Positions 49,963-62,700 of a stretch of 64,000 bases of DNA are shown piece by piece (position 1 is the first letter of the stretch; each line of letters opens with the position of its first letter). Origin of the DNA: Ceratobasidium sp. AG-K (lineage: Eukaryota > Basidiomycota > Agaricomycetes > Cantharellales > Ceratobasidiaceae); NCBI GenBank assembly GCA_037039685.1, contig JAWNGF010000002.1, forward strand, positions 2,976,001 to 3,040,000, given 5' to 3'. The notes under the pieces are model-generated. The model ran no database searches, was not told where the DNA came from, and worked only from the letters and a program-made list of their open reading frames with translations. The position numbers were made by a program, and so were the translations under genes.

Positions 49963-51240
49963 GAAAGCAACCGGAGAGACTTATGCGAAATATCTGCAGT
50001 AAAGAGACTGTGCAGAAAAACTTGGACCTTCTAACCATTTTATAGGCCAAGAACGCTACAAAACTTATACAAAGGCCGAATAGACCGTGCAATGCGGGTG
50101 TAGCTTATGGTCGGAACTCAATACACAAAACGCCGGAGCTGTATGCATGTTACCCGAAAAGGGAATCATGCTCGGTCTAAAGCAGGACTGTACAGCTTTC
50201 CATGCACCGCTATGTCAGTTTGCGATGCGAAAACAGCATATCTAACGTGTATTTCGGCACCAACAGTGCTTGTTGTAATGTACTTATCTACACGCAGTCG
50301 TACTACATCGATCCCCCCCCCCCCCCCATATCCTGGTGCCAAACTGTACAATTGACCGGAAGGGAGACAACACCGGAACCCCTCGTAATTTGGGGTGCTG
50401 CGAGCTGACCCGGAATCGGCTCCTCACGACCAATACGCGGTATACGGGACCGAGCTATGTTAAATTGTTATTAACACCACGTTTTGCGGCTGAGTTTCTA
50501 CCACCGTTACTAACATGTTTATAACGTAACGTATGCAACATGTGTTAGTCACATATCACTCTAAAACTGCACCCTAGAGCAAAACCGAGCTACGGAGCGC
50601 CCCGCAGCATTTTAGGTTTTTGTTGCGTGTAGTTGGCATTAGTTGCATCGAATTGGCACGGGTAATTGACATGAGCACGACCCGGAATATCCTGAGATGA
50701 GTTTATCGTCGCATCCAACTGATGCAGCCATTGAGCTGGATTGCAAACTTGAACCGGGGCTCTTGCTAATGATTTTAAGTGAACCTCCAATGCTCATCGA
50801 TTACTATAATTCCTTCCTGTACATTGTCAACACTAGACATCGTAACTATGGTTTTAGAAAGGGATCGGAAAGCATCGGCTGACGAATAGAATATTGAGGC
50901 TGTGTCACACCGTTACTTACACGCGTGCGTGCTCCTACGCCTTCTACCATACTTGTTGATAATTTGCAACACACACATTCACCGAAACGTGCTCACTCCA
51001 GCCGTGTATCTGCCTGACCAAAGGATTCCCAGTTGGAGCGGGGACAAGCCTTTGGGTGGATTTGAACCTGAGATTATGCACAAGAGGTTAGGCCACTGTA
51101 CGTTTTAAAATTGATTTGATTTAGAGTCAGTAAGACTGGACGGAGAGTTAGACGTACCCCCGCTGTAATCATCTAGACTTCAGCTTCAACTGTTGCATTG
51201 AAAGCTTTCCAAATTCTCGTTATATTATTATACCATGGGC
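49963..51240. other. No gene seen; C-run
   Basis: The hAT-like right end is at 50581-50625. A run of about 17 C residues begins near 50312. No coding region that I can support. Confidence 0.4.
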
Positions 51241-52466
51241 CATCAATTCAACTTTCCAACGTTCCTTTCAGCCGCTCATCCACACTCGCCCCGGCGCCAA
51301 ACACCCTACACCCACCCTCGTCTGTTTCTGGCCCCTCCCTGCTGCCAAGTCCTTTACCGTTCTTCCTTTATCAATCTCGAGACGGCTGCGCCTGCTGCGT
51401 TTGCACGTGTATCCGGTATACAAAACTCTCGTCTTTTTAGCTTGTTTCCTACGCGCAAGGTCTAGCCGCCGGAGCGGCAATCAGCCGCGCGTATATGATC
51501 CAAAGTATCGTTGACGAAGGCACTCACACTGCAGTTTTGAGAGCAATGTATTCTATTTTGATGGGCGGCTCCATTATGGACGACAAGACACCGGATTTAT
51601 CTGAAAAGTCCGGGCTGGCCGTAACGGGGAGCGTGTTACTCGCCTGTATGTCTGAGAACGCTATCAATCAGCCGCAGGACACACTCGGAATGTCAGAGTT
51701 TGGCCGTGTACTGTACGCACCGCATGCTCCCTATACCCTTCTCCATCCATTCTCAGATCTTCCTTGACTCCTCGCCCAACCTATCTCCGAGTTCCGCCCA
51801 GATCGCTCAGGGGACGTCCAACTCTGACACTTGCTCTTCTTCTCTCCATCTCGCGCACGTGCCCGCACACGGCGGTGTTCCGGTCAAAGTGGAGTATCAC
51901 CTTATCCAAGGACCAAATTACGGCGAATTCGCCGTAGATTGGGGAGGGGTCTTCCGGCGAGTTTCTAGTGAGCCGGCATATATGCAACTTGGTCGAGTGA
52001 ACGATCATCTTCGGCTCCAAGCCTTGGGTAGAAGGTATCTAAATGCTTCTGCCTAGGAGATCAAAATCCGAACTGCAATCGAATCTGCAGGTGAGCGGGG
52101 AGAATGGGGAATAGATACCGTACAGATGTTTGGGATCAACTTACCCAGTCCTGCGGTAGTGGTCCAGCTTGTTTGCCAAGGTAAAGGCGGTTCGGAGGCA
52201 TCAGGGTCGGAGGTTATCCAAGTTCTGCATGGGTGTGTCGAGGGAGCCAGCACTGCCGTAGGGCTTGGCACTCGTGGAGTGAACCCAGAAAAGCGAATAT
52301 TGATCATCACAGCCAGAGAGTTTATGGTCCAGGAGCGGAAATGCTACTAGTTCTATATGAAGACAAGTCCGGTCCAAGGGTGATGATAACGCATAAACAC
52401 ACGCTCCGGAAGTGGGTGAATTTTCAAGCACCCAAGACCTGGTTGGATGGACCAGACTATGATTGA
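51241..52466 (+). other. Possible multi-exon host gene, exons unresolved
   Basis: Open segments on the plus strand include 51495-51767, 51700-52056 (with QGPNYGEFAVDWGG) and 52126-52350 (with VQLVCQGKGGSEASG). The last two are in one frame broken only by a TAG at 52054-52056, near possible GTGAGC donors. I do not recognise a domain, and I cannot fix a start codon or exon chain. Confidence 0.3.
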
Positions 52467-52835
52467 GTGTGGATCGCGTTCCCCCTTGATGTCACTGAAA
52501 TCTGTACGAGTAGATTGAAACTCCTAGAATTCAGTATCAATTGGGCGTACCGAAGAACAGCCGAGCGAGGTACCAGGAATAACCGCTTTGGGTAGATGTG
52601 AAGAGCAGACGCGCCGATCCAAGTTGGAATGATGACCCAAACGCCCCGATTCCCATGCCCCACGATCATATGCCACAATTAGGACAGACTTTGCCACTGC
52701 ACCCGTTACCATTACAAGACACACTCCCGAACTCGACTCCAACCGCTGGGTGATAAAATTATCAATCCTATTAAAAGTCAAAACGTGTGCGACAAATAGA
52801 ATACTAGGTCTCGTCTCCTACAATCCGTTAAACTC

Positions 52836-54254
52836 TCACGCGAGCCCCTTCATACCCTCTCGGTCCCGTCCTGGGCATATCCCGATACAAACATTGACCC
52901 ATCCGTCGGCTCCAGCCATGCATGCACCTAACCAGGGGATTTCCGATTCGAGCGGGGGGACGACTCCTTGGATGAGCGCAAACGCAAGATTCTGTATTAG
53001 GAAGTTGAGTTGAAGATTGACACGATATGGTTCCAAACGAGAATGATTTGACGTTAGTGCAGAAGCGTGAAGAGTCAAACTGACACGTACCGTTGCCTCG
53101 TCCTTTCCGAACAAAAGTGGCATGACGGTCCTTAGATGCTCGCCGAGTGTCATAGGCGTACCAACTATGATATCACGTCAATTTTCGTTACTGGGTTATG
53201 AAAAAGGGACACACCAGAGTTGGAGGGTGGCACCTGATCTTGTAAAACCGGCCCATCAGGCAAGATAATCCGCATCGGCACTGACCGAACCGCTTGTGCC
53301 GCATTTTGTTCCGACGGCTCTGCATTGCCATCAGCAAATCGCTCAAAATGGCTAGTGCAAACGTACCTGTTGACGCAGGCCTGTGCAACGCCGTAGACGA
53401 ATGGTGGCCGACCGGGGGGGATGACATCCCCGGCGTGGTCGTGGGGAAAATCTTCCCGGCGATTTTCCAGAAATCGTCGAAGTTGTCTATCTCCGATTAG
53501 TCCCAATCGGACAACTCCAAGCGCACTAGACTCACGATCTCGCACGCCATCCCATATTCCGTCCTGATCCGCCTTGCGCAACGCGGTCACGCGTTTCGTG
53601 TTTCCCCACCGCACGAAATCGCCTTCCTTTAATTGACCCATGAACGCGGCCTTGCACGCGTCTACGCTCGGGCCGAGCAACAACTTTTCCGTCGGCGCGC
53701 TCGCGAGGTGGAGAATCAACTTTAGGGTTGTGCGCGTGGTTTGGGTCCAGTTGTCCAACTGACAACGGGTGCGTTGGTCGGGTCTCGATGCACAGCAAGT
53801 GAGCGCGCCCCAAGGTGGTGGTCATACAATAGTCCAAGGGGCCAGTGCCATCGCATGGGCTGTCCAGTTTCGGCTTCTTCGAACCACCAATCTTCCTCCT
53901 TAATGCTGGCGGCGGCGTGTTCGTCGAGTACTAGATCGGTGAGATGTTTTCGGATGTCAGGGAGGAGAAGAGGTAGGTACGATATACGTGGTGCTTGAAG
54001 CTAGATAGGATTCTTTTGAGTTTTACATAAATGAGGTCGAGAAGCAGACCCACATAGTAGCTCTCCAAGTTCCTATCGCTCCCAGCCGGCAATTCTTTGC
54101 TATCAATCTTTATCTCGATCGGGACTGTTCCTTCCCATACAAGTCTCCTGAAAAGCTGGGTTGAGGCTCCATACGAAGGTTGAGGCGTAATAGAACTCTG
54201 AGTGTGGTGTAGTCCTGGTCGGCCGGAATCACGTTGCATCGTGGTGGCTAGCAA
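52836..54254 (-). CDS. ATG5: Autophagy protein Atg5
   Basis: Exons: 54254 (first ATG; another in frame at 54239) to 54054; 54000 to about 53790; about 53740-53536; 53486-53367; 53319-53215; 53164-53092; 52991-52836. Introns of 47-99 nt have GT..AG ends, apart from the second, whose limits I could not fix. Landmarks in order: RRLVWEGTVPIEIKID and SYLPLLLPDIRKHL (N-terminal ubiquitin-like fold), DWWFEE and WPLGLLYDHH, GQLKEGDFVRWGNTKRV (helical region with the Lys expected to accept Atg12), HNFDDFWKIAGKIFP, VPMRIILPDGPV, PMTLGEHLRTVMPLLFG and GADGWVNVCIGI (second ubiquitin-like fold). Atg5 joins Atg12 and Atg16 in the complex that promotes Atg8 lipidation on the phagophore. No inactivating change seen. 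Confidence 0.87.
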
Positions 54255-55490
54255 GCATACGTTACACTACCACGTGATCTTGGCTCTCAAGGATCGACCG
54301 AAACGGAAGTACGGGCTACTTAGCGCGCGACTACCGCCACTGGAGCCCGTCCACTGTCTAGCTTGACTGTTCGCTGGATGTGCGCGGGATAAAATTCAAG
54401 AACATTGGCTTAGGAGGGGGGTGGCAATTTTTCTCATTTGGATCTCATCGCCTACCAGCGTATTTATCAGAAACCACCAAGCCGCCAGAGTAGATCCGAC
54501 AGGGGCCACTCCACATCCGCCTTTATTTTGAAGGGTGTATTGCGGTTCCCGATCTATATTTTCCCTGATCTGCGTGCCAAAGCTCGCCTCTTCTCGGTCC
54601 TTGTACCATGACATTCACGGAGTAATAAATGACCATTAGCCCACCTAGTGTTTTTCCGGATCGAACATTATCTATCATGATCGTGTATTCGGCTTCCATC
54701 CGCTTACAGGGCCGTTGTAATCCTGCATAACCTCAAAAAGCGACGAGTTATATGCTATAAGGCACTGGTTTTTTACGCGACTGTCGAACAAAGACGATCG
54801 AAGATACACTGTGAATCCCTTGCCGTAGTGGTTTGTAAATGGCCGTCGATGTGAGGGACGAGAGTATGGTATTGTGTAAATGAGAATATTGTTAGGCACT
54901 GGCCTTCCGAGGATGGGAGAGCGCTAAAGTGTTCTTAATCTGAAGTATTACCATGCCATCAGCCCACTTCATCCACAAAGGCATCGTGATAGGGAAGAGC
55001 TTACTGGGCGGCACACAGTCATCTCAACCATACAGCGAGTCAGAGTGAATCACAGCCAGCGGCTCGTCATTGATACCAGTTCAGTAATAGAAGATTCCGT
55101 GTGACTCGTAATTCAATGGGCCCGATTCAATTACACACAATCCCAATCCCAGACCCAATCCTACGCCCACCAAACTCGGTACACCCTATATCTACCACTT
55201 GCGTCTCAAACATCCGCCTCACCCGGACGTCAACACTCTCCCCAAGTACGTCGACCGTTGTATAACCCAGCCCGACGCTATTGCCTCTCAATGGCTAGCA
55301 TCAGCGCGACTCTAGGTGAACACATTGCCCTTGAGAGTAGGGGTGGTGTGCAGACGAGCATGAGTAAGAATTTAGCTTTAAGTTCGCTAGCTCAACACCC
55401 AATAGCATCGCCCATCGGGTACATTAAATAGACCCTATCGCCAATGCGAGTGTACCGGAGAGTATAACAACGGACCGTACCCGGCATGTC
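54255..55490. other. No gene seen
   Basis: Short open frames only. I see nothing I can support. Confidence 0.35.
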
Positions 55491-55553
55491 GTGACTTCCG
55501 ACAAAGACATTCATTTATGTACATGTAAATCTGTGCCGTTCACTGACGATGAC

Positions 55554-56004
55554 ATGAAGCAAATCACAAAAGGTGCGATTCTGAACATCATTCTATTAGC
55601 GTGTCTTTTTTATGAAGGAATTAGAACTCGAGCATGTGGCAGTCGTATCAACATTCCTCGCTGCCACTCAAGCTCAGTGTATCGGTCTGGTCGCAGACAT
55701 GGGTGCCACCAGCCCGGGCGTTGAGCCCACGCGAGCGCTGCTTCTCGTTGGCTTGTTTCTCTCATCAAGTGCTGCCGGAGTTGCCCTCTTCTCAGCTCAA
55801 TCGCTCGGGTAAGCCGTACAATACCTTGGTAACACATGCTTTGGATAATCAACGCACTCAATCAGGGTTTCACCTGGCCCCAGTAGAGTTTTCAATCGCA
55901 GAGAACATGATAATTCAGAACTTGGAGGATATGATGACGAGGGTAGACAAGCTCATGATTCACCCCAAAGGCAAACGACGGCGCAAGTGAAGATGCGGTC
56001 ATAA
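55554..56004 (+). CDS. Small protein with two predicted membrane segments
   Basis: Exon 1 (from an upstream start or ATG 55554) ends at 55572, exon 2 is 55625-55808 and exon 3 is 55866-56004 (TAA), with introns of 52 and 57 nt having GT..AG ends and joining in frame. The product has an acidic start (PFTDDDMKQITKELEH), two hydrophobic stretches (VVSTFLAATQAQCIGLVADM and RALLLVGLFLSSSAAGVALF) and a hydrophilic tail. The PFTDDD part lies upstream of the 55554 ATG in the same frame, so the true start may be in an earlier exon. Function unknown. Confidence 0.5.
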
Positions 56005-58122
56005 TCAAATATATGCACCTATGCTATGCACGCAATCTGCTTCGATTGGTGTCATGGATGGTTGGTGTGTACGAGTTCTTTCTCAGTTCGTATCATTTCA
56101 GATACCTTACCTTTGCCTTCAGTGGAATGCTATTATTCTTATTTGGGATGTTAGTCTACGTGTACTTGATACTAGCAAGCAGAGCTGCGATTCTCTTCTG
56201 TCTTGGGCTGTGGCGGTAGGTTCAATTTGCAATTCAACAGGTTGATATGAGCTAAAGTGGAGGTTTCCTAGGTTGGTATAATCAGTGTAACGGTCACAAC
56301 GATCGTGGCTCATACCCGCTGGGGAAGGCGGTCGAGCCTCGACGCGTACAAAAGAAAAAATAAAATAGGAGACCACCGAGCACAGTCTACGAGCGCCTCG
56401 TCGATGAGCACGTTGGATAAGTCAGCGTCATAATCGACTCGACATCCCCGAAATCAATGCATTTCTTGAGAGATATCGAAGTGTCTGATGGTATGACGAA
56501 TTTATACGCAGTTTTTGTAGAGAGTATTGTGTCATAGATACTAGGAAACATTGGCACCTGATCATCCGTCGCCCATCGGAGAGATAGCAGATGCGGCGTT
56601 TGTTGATCGGTCCGTAAGACGACTCTTCTCACGTACCCGGGAAAGCGAAGATACCTTGAATTGTTAAAATTGGATCCAGGAGTTGGTCCTTCACCACCTA
56701 GAATGTTGTCCTGGCGGCCAACATTGAAATCAAGTGCATGTGGACTGCCAGTGCTTTCTTGCAGACAAATATTTGTCTAAAAATCAGGGGCCCTCCCGCT
56801 CCTGGGTAATCATGCCATGGCCTGCGCATATAGTGAAGAACGTGGAGCGTTTCGCGTATAGCTCTGAAGGTTTATAATCTGTGATGGTTTGGGCCTATGT
56901 AGAAACGGAGCGAGGATATCGATTACTCTATGGATAATCGCCTCTAGATTATAATATTACTACCGTTTTCATATCACATCGAGGCTATGAAGACGGTCGT
57001 GGGTGGCGCCATATTGTTTGGCCGGATTGACGCATTATGAGTTGAATCTCAGCTGATTTGAATTTGGCTGCTTTGACCAGACTAATCTGACCCAGCCACT
57101 ATGAACAGCAACGCACGACGCGACTGCAACGCCAACTCCGATAGCGGCAAGGCGTGTATATGGCGCGGTTTGGCTTTGTTTATGCACGGCCTCGTTGGTT
57201 GGCATATAAGAGCTTTGTAACGGCCAATTGCTTCAACACTGTTTTACTTCAAGACACGCACTTTACCATGGGCCGCGCTGCCCCCGCACTACAAACGTTA
57301 CTGCATCAATCCCATTGCCTATTCCAGGTCAACAACGCGGACCTCCAACACAGTATATCATACCGACGGGGTGGAAGGATGTTACCCTGCAAGAGCTGCC
57401 ATCCGAACTCAGGTACTCGCCTGAAGACGAGACGGCTGTATACGTGAAAGAAGAGGGGCTCAATCCAGATATACTCTAGGCTATAGTCTGGTAGGTTTTC
57501 TCCTCTGGGGGCACTGATACATATTTGGAGCAGCAGGCGGTCGGCTAGTATTATTGTATTCTATTTCGCACGGTCTATTTAAATCTTTCGCCCGAGTGCG
57601 TTCTTGGATTCCTGATTTTGCATCAAACACCAAAGCTCATCGTCGACTCGACGCCACTGGAGCTATCTCCTTTTGATGATACCCTTGCGCGCTGGTGACC
57701 TACCTAATCATGAGTAAATGGGCTGCGTTGGTTATCTAATTCCATGCGACCTTCTTTGACCTGAGACGAAAATCAAATTCATTGTTCCCAAAGGAGCAAT
57801 CCTTTGATGCCAGACCTGGCGTCCGAGTCAATCACAAGCCCAAATGAAAGCAGCTCGAGGTTCGCCTGGGTCACTCTTCCCACGGATCTCAACTACCATG
57901 CATTGATCGAATAAATAAAGAGTACATTAGCCAATGATTACACCAATCCTAATCCCAATCGGATACATCCAAATCCATCCATACAGTCCCCTATTCCACC
58001 AGTACACACAATCCATCCAGTATATACCCAAACCAAACCAACCCCGGCCTGACCCAGACTACATCTCAAACCCACCCTCCTCCTCCTCCTCACCATGCAT
58101 AATCAAAAACCTTTCATCCCGA
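56005..58122. other. Mostly no assignable gene
   Basis: Open frames at 56013-56219 (+, hydrophobic), 56387-56632 (-) and 57228-57479 (+, ending ELRYSPEDETAVYVKEEG) could be exons. None can be linked to a start codon or family. The stretch 57930-58090 is C/A-rich and likely the 3' untranslated region of the next gene. Confidence 0.3.
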
Positions 58123-59775
58123 CTAATTCCCACGGTTTGCGAGCGCGACGCCCATCCCAGCCGTAACGCGTCCGCTCCCAAACGCAGCGCCTCCACCCCC
58201 GCTCCCATTCCTGTTGCCTGACTCATGAACCCCGCCCCCAGGGAGATTGGCTGTCCCCTGGCCAGACCCATTCCCAAAGCGAGGACTTGGAGCCCCGGAC
58301 GAAGAAAGCGCGCTATGGTGGGTGAGCCCAAGACCGAGTCCTGGTGAGGGGAACCCACCGCCGAGAGATGATTTGCCAAGACCGGGCGACGGGAATCCCC
58401 CCGGTCCCAGTCCGCGCGAGAGGCCGGGGGAAGGAAACCCGTACCCGGTCGTCTTGGGCGAGTTTGAGATGTTGGGCAGTTGTGCGAGTCTTGGCGAGTT
58501 TTCCATCGTTCGTGGACCGGGTCCGGCGCCGGGACTTGACATGGGTAGGTTTGAGAGGGAGATTTTGCGTGGGATTGAGAGTTTTGGGACGAGTTTTTTG
58601 GAATCGAGGGTTGGTTCTGGTTTGAGGCTCGAGGTAGAGTCTGAGAGTTTGGGTGTGGTGGGGTCGGAGAGCTTTAGACTTGAGGTCGAGTCGGATAGCT
58701 TGGGGGTGAGCTCAGCGGCCTCGGGTTGTTTTCCGTTTGATACCGGGCTCTCGATGGGTATTTGAGGAGCCTTGATGCCGGTGATCGGGAGCATGGTTGA
58801 CTCGAGGGGTGAGTCTTCAGACTCTTTTGGTGCGTCTACAAGAGGCGCGGGAGTCTCAAGAGACTCGGTCGATTGAGTCGTGGCTACAACCGACTGAGGG
58901 ACCTCGGCCTCGGCGGCCCGAGGAGATCCCGGAGTATGAGACTGGGCCAGCGGACTGAGCGGGCTCCTGAGGCCGAGCGCATTATTCGTGCTAAACCCGG
59001 GACCAAGCGACGACCTCCGCCCACTCGCACTCGTCCCCGTCCCAGTCCCCGTGCCCGAACTCGAACTCGACCCCAGCGAGCGTCCACTGGACCGCGTATA
59101 CACCGCGGCACCCATATCAGCCTCGGCGTCTTCCGGATCGTCGTCTACACGCAAATCAGACATGACTTCGTCGATGCCGGGCGTCGAAGTCGTCGTCGAC
59201 GGGGGCGAAATCGGAAGCTGCTCGCGGTATCCAGAGCCGGGATAGCCTTCAAAGTCCCCGGTCGATTCGAGCGCAAGCTGGGCCCGCGCCTTTCGTTCCC
59301 TCCGATCCCGCCTCCGTGCTTTCCGAGCAGCTTTCTCCGCTCTGAGCCTTGCGAGTTCTTCTTCCGGGGACTCGTGCCGTCTCGGCTGTTCGGTCGTCGG
59401 CGTCGGGGCCGGGGAATTACTCGTCGTCGACCGGGCGAGCGAGTGAATCGTCGCATCGGGCAACGGAGCCGCATCGGAATCATACCGCGGCCGAGGTACA
59501 GGGCGATTAATCGGCTCGGCATCGTCGTCGTCGAGTCGGATCTGGCCGCTGGGTTTGCCGAATAGGTTTATACCACACAATTGCATCGTGGGTTTTTTGC
59601 GTTTACGGGTGTGGGGGCGGTAGGTCGAGTGCAGCGACATGGCGTCCGAGTCACTCTCGGGGTCTGTCAAGAGTGCTTGCAGGCGGGGCGACGGGGGCAA
59701 CGCCGGCGGTTCGGATCGGCATGGAAAGCACGACGAGAGGAGAGACATGATCGCGTCTTTATGCGTAGGCTCCAT
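58123..59775 (-). CDS. Low-complexity protein with Cys-rich N-terminus
   Basis: ATG at 59775 gives about 550 residues without an intron. An alternative start is the later ATG (MSLLSSCFPCRS), which would put Cys residues near the N-terminus, a possible lipid-anchor site. A Lys/Arg- and Glu-rich segment near residues 145-170 is likely helical. The rest is Ser/Pro/Gly-rich with repeated KLSDSTSSLK and GFPSPGL units (at least four copies), and looks disordered. It is CpG-rich with strong third-position GC. I know no named family. Overlapping frames on both strands are long because of the GC-rich composition. Confidence 0.6.
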   Translation of the reverse strand: MEPTHKDAIMSLLSSCFPCRSEPPALPPSPRLQALLTDPESDSDAMSLHSTYRPHTRKRKKPTMQLCGINLFGKPSGQIRLDDDDAEPINRPVPRPRYDSDAAPLPDATIHSLARSTTSNSPAPTPTTEQPRRHESPEEELARLRAEKAARKARRRDRRERKARAQLALESTGDFEGYPGSGYREQLPISPPSTTTSTPGIDEVMSDLRVDDDPEDAEADMGAAVYTRSSGRSLGSSSSSGTGTGTGTSASGRRSSLGPGFSTNNALGLRSPLSPLAQSHTPGSPRAAEAEVPQSVVATTQSTESLETPAPLVDAPKESEDSPLESTMLPITGIKAPQIPIESPVSNGKQPEAAELTPKLSDSTSSLKLSDPTTPKLSDSTSSLKPEPTLDSKKLVPKLSIPRKISLSNLPMSSPGAGPGPRTMENSPRLAQLPNISNSPKTTGYGFPSPGLSRGLGPGGFPSPGLGKSSLGGGFPSPGLGLGLTHHSALSSSGAPSPRFGNGSGQGTANLPGGGVHESGNRNGSGGGGAAFGSGRVTAGMGVALANRGN

Positions 59776-62700
59776 CGTCACGAAATTAAGCTGAAAAAAT
59801 ACAATAAATTAGCTGCTGTGGGTGTGCTGGCGAGCGACGTACGTGGTGAAAGAGTGTGAAAGTGGGCGACTGAGCCGGATGCCGTTTGCGCAGGTGACTA
59901 ACTACGTCACGTGGCGCCACGAGGCTAAAACGTGCCCTTCGACGTCAACTTGACGTGTAATGAATACTGCCTGCTATGGTAGGGATCGACGAGTGTCTCG
60001 CCCTCGTGAATGGCTGTCGCGAGGCAGCAATTTGTGTGGAGATGAGATGAAAATGGGAGTTGGAGTTGGAGCTGCCTAGTGGTGAGGGTGCCAAATGAAT
60101 CGACTCGCGCGGCGGTCCTACGAGGTACGAAATGAATTCGCAGACAAACTACGAGATAGAATGCGTGTGGAAACCAAGCGTGACCGTCGAGTGCAAGTTT
60201 TTCGAAATGCGTTGCAGGGACGTCATGTGACACAATTGTCTTATTTCACGTGAATTATCAGCACTGCCTCGAGTGAAATCGCGCACCGCATTCGGAAGGA
60301 CTATTACCACAGTTGTTAAATCTAGTCTGTTCGAGAGTTGTGTTTTGCGTGTCCAGCCACGAGAGCTTGTTTTCAGGCCCTTGTGGCGGTACTATTAGAA
60401 TCGCTGGGGTTAACTCACCCGGGCTAGAAAACCGTACAGCTTTCGGATTTGGTTGCATTACCTCGATTAACATGGTACAATAATGGGCCTTGTTTATTCA
60501 CGTAGAGCGCGGGTTGATAGTGCAGCGTCGCACAATGGATGCCTACACGCCACTGGCTACCTGGCTACCATATCGGCACGTACAGCCACCGGACGAACAT
60601 CACCTTTCTCTAAGCCTGCGTACCCCTGCATCAGGAGATAGTACTCACCCGCGATTCCTATCGATATCGATTCATATCCACCTGCTGCTTCAATAGTGAA
60701 TAGTCAGAGTCTATTCTACATTCAGAAACAATGCATCCGATTCTAAGAATCCAAGGCAATTTCTCTCAGCTAGGGAGAAAACCAGGGCATTCACGAGCAC
60801 CTAGTGCTGAAATGGATTCACCCCCAGCACCCCGGATCTGCCAAAGCCTGCAGAAGGACACTGGGTAGGCTTAGCCAAAGGGAGACACTCATTATCTCCC
60901 ACCCCCATCGGCGGATCTCTAGTGTCCTGCACTTGCCGCTCTCCAGCACGAGACTCACCCAAGCGACCCACTGGGTTTTGCTAATTAAATTCGGCACCTG
61001 TCGGTGGGCATGGAGCGGAAGTGGGCCGTGTTCGACTTGGCAGATATAACCGACCCTGGAAGGAACTCTCTGCGATCTCGACCGGTGACGCAGCGGACAA
61101 TAACGTTGACTGTGAATGATCTGACTCAATACCACCCTTACGAACGATATGTACCATTCAATGAATAAGAAACACCAGATCTCAATAATCCCCTATATTG
61201 CCTGTCAGCCGGAGATACTGAGCGAAACCCGCCAAGGTACCGGAGGACTCGGAAGACGCAGGCTTATCTCCTGGACTCCGGTGATCTACAGCATTTAGGG
61301 GCAATCATCTTCAGCCTGTTGATCTCCGGAGAATTTTGGAGCAGCGGGGAAAAGCTTGTTACCGGGAGCGGATCTCGGGGAGCCGGGCCCTCGCCAAGCT
61401 GCGACGGAGTCTGTGGCTGCTTCCCAGCTACATCCTAACGTGCAATAAACGCCAGAAACCACCCTGATTACTCCCGCCACCTAATCACACCAGAGCATAT
61501 AGGGTATCTGAAATATAGAAAGAATCTCGTGAGCCTGATTATATATCCGCTACACTATTCCTACCGAATGCGAAGGTGTTGTTATGCTATATGGATGCGA
61601 GAATGCGATCAAGCTGCTTGGATATGTTTGAGTTAAGCATCAAAGCGCCAATTTGATTCAGTCTTTTCAGCATGCACGGAGCTCGTGTACATGCTTTCCT
61701 TGCTCTCCCTTTTTGGTTTTGTTTACAATCCATCCGTCTCTCGCATGTATTATTGCTTCCATGTTTCGCGAGTTGCCTCTTGGATGTACATCCCAATCAC
61801 GTCACCACTATAACAGCCACTCTTGGACGCGTATCCACCCGTGCTTCCTACGTGTCCAATCTGTCATCATCGGGCGCGAGTAAGAGCCAGGGCGGTGAAC
61901 GTTGACAGTCTGAAACTGGGGCAAGCGAGTCACCTGTTCCCGACCGCGTTGAGCTCCTCACGCATGGCTCGACTCCTCCAACGAGCGAGGTAGACAGTTC
62001 TCGCAGTCTTCATTCTGTACATGTCCGCTGTCGTTCTGTACCAAGCTAGAATCATCGAAAAGCATTCATGTCCCACGAGCCTCGGTTTTGCCCTGTTGAC
62101 AACCTCAACTCGGAGCCAACTGAGCCATATGCGCGCCCGACGCCCTGGCCAGTTAGTGTTGGAATGAAAGCCCGTGCCAAGGAATGTTGCATGTGGGCCA
62201 TCCTTAATAAAATACATTTCTACTCAACTCATGTAACACAGAGGCGAATTTAAACTTCTGCAAGTCAAAGGGACCGAAAATCTACAAAGTTGTCAACCAT
62301 GCGATGGCATGAGAACCCATTTCCTTTTTGGGAAGAAATCCTTTTGCCCAGCGAGGTCCGAGCCCTGGAGTCATAGCCTGGGGTACGCGTGGGCGTGACA
62401 CCATGTGAAATACCTGTCCGCGCGGTTCTAGCCTCCTCATAAAGTTGTAGAATTTAGGTTCTTTACTCTCCACGATCATACCACTCGGCGAAATGCGTCG
62501 TAACGGTGTACGTACCGCACATTCCAACGGTATACATGCTGAACATCCCATCAATATGAACGCCGTTGACAAACGCGAGCGCCTTCAAACTCTAAGTTGG
62601 GAGCGACTCGGTGTCGTCGCGCTCGCCGCTGTTTGCCTCGTCTCGGGGACGATATATTACCGCTCGGAAGACAGACTTCGGACGGTGTGACTTCGTCCGT

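Larger units (their letters stand above)
46949..50625 (-). mobile_element. Probable hAT-like DNA transposon
   Basis: The outer ends 46949 onward and the complement of 50625 inward (CARCAAAAA...AAAATG...GGG.NCTCC) match over about 38 bp at roughly three quarters of positions. They enclose a minus-strand transposase-like gene. A further copy of the right-type end lies inside at 47341-47396, so either the end is duplicated or a MITE sits at one end. I found no 8-bp target duplication. Confidence 0.45.

Noticed and set aside
50312..50328. Run of about 17 C residues
   Set aside because: A single homopolymer with no linked structure; it may even be a length-uncertain sequencing region.
51040..51110. 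Possible tRNA or tRNA-derived SINE on the minus strand around GGTTCAAATCC
   Set aside because: The bases flanking the T-loop-like motif do not form a five-pair stem, and I find no acceptor or anticodon stem.
56013..56245. Hydrophobic open frame (+) or overlapping WD-repeat-like frame after the small membrane protein gene
   Set aside because: It follows that gene's stop codon, the two frames contradict each other, and neither can be joined to exons.
59145..59565. Long open frames on the plus and minus strands opposite and overlapping the low-complexity gene (for example 58873-59565 plus)
   Set aside because: They arise from GC-rich codons of the 58123-59775 gene and have Arg-rich composition without domains.
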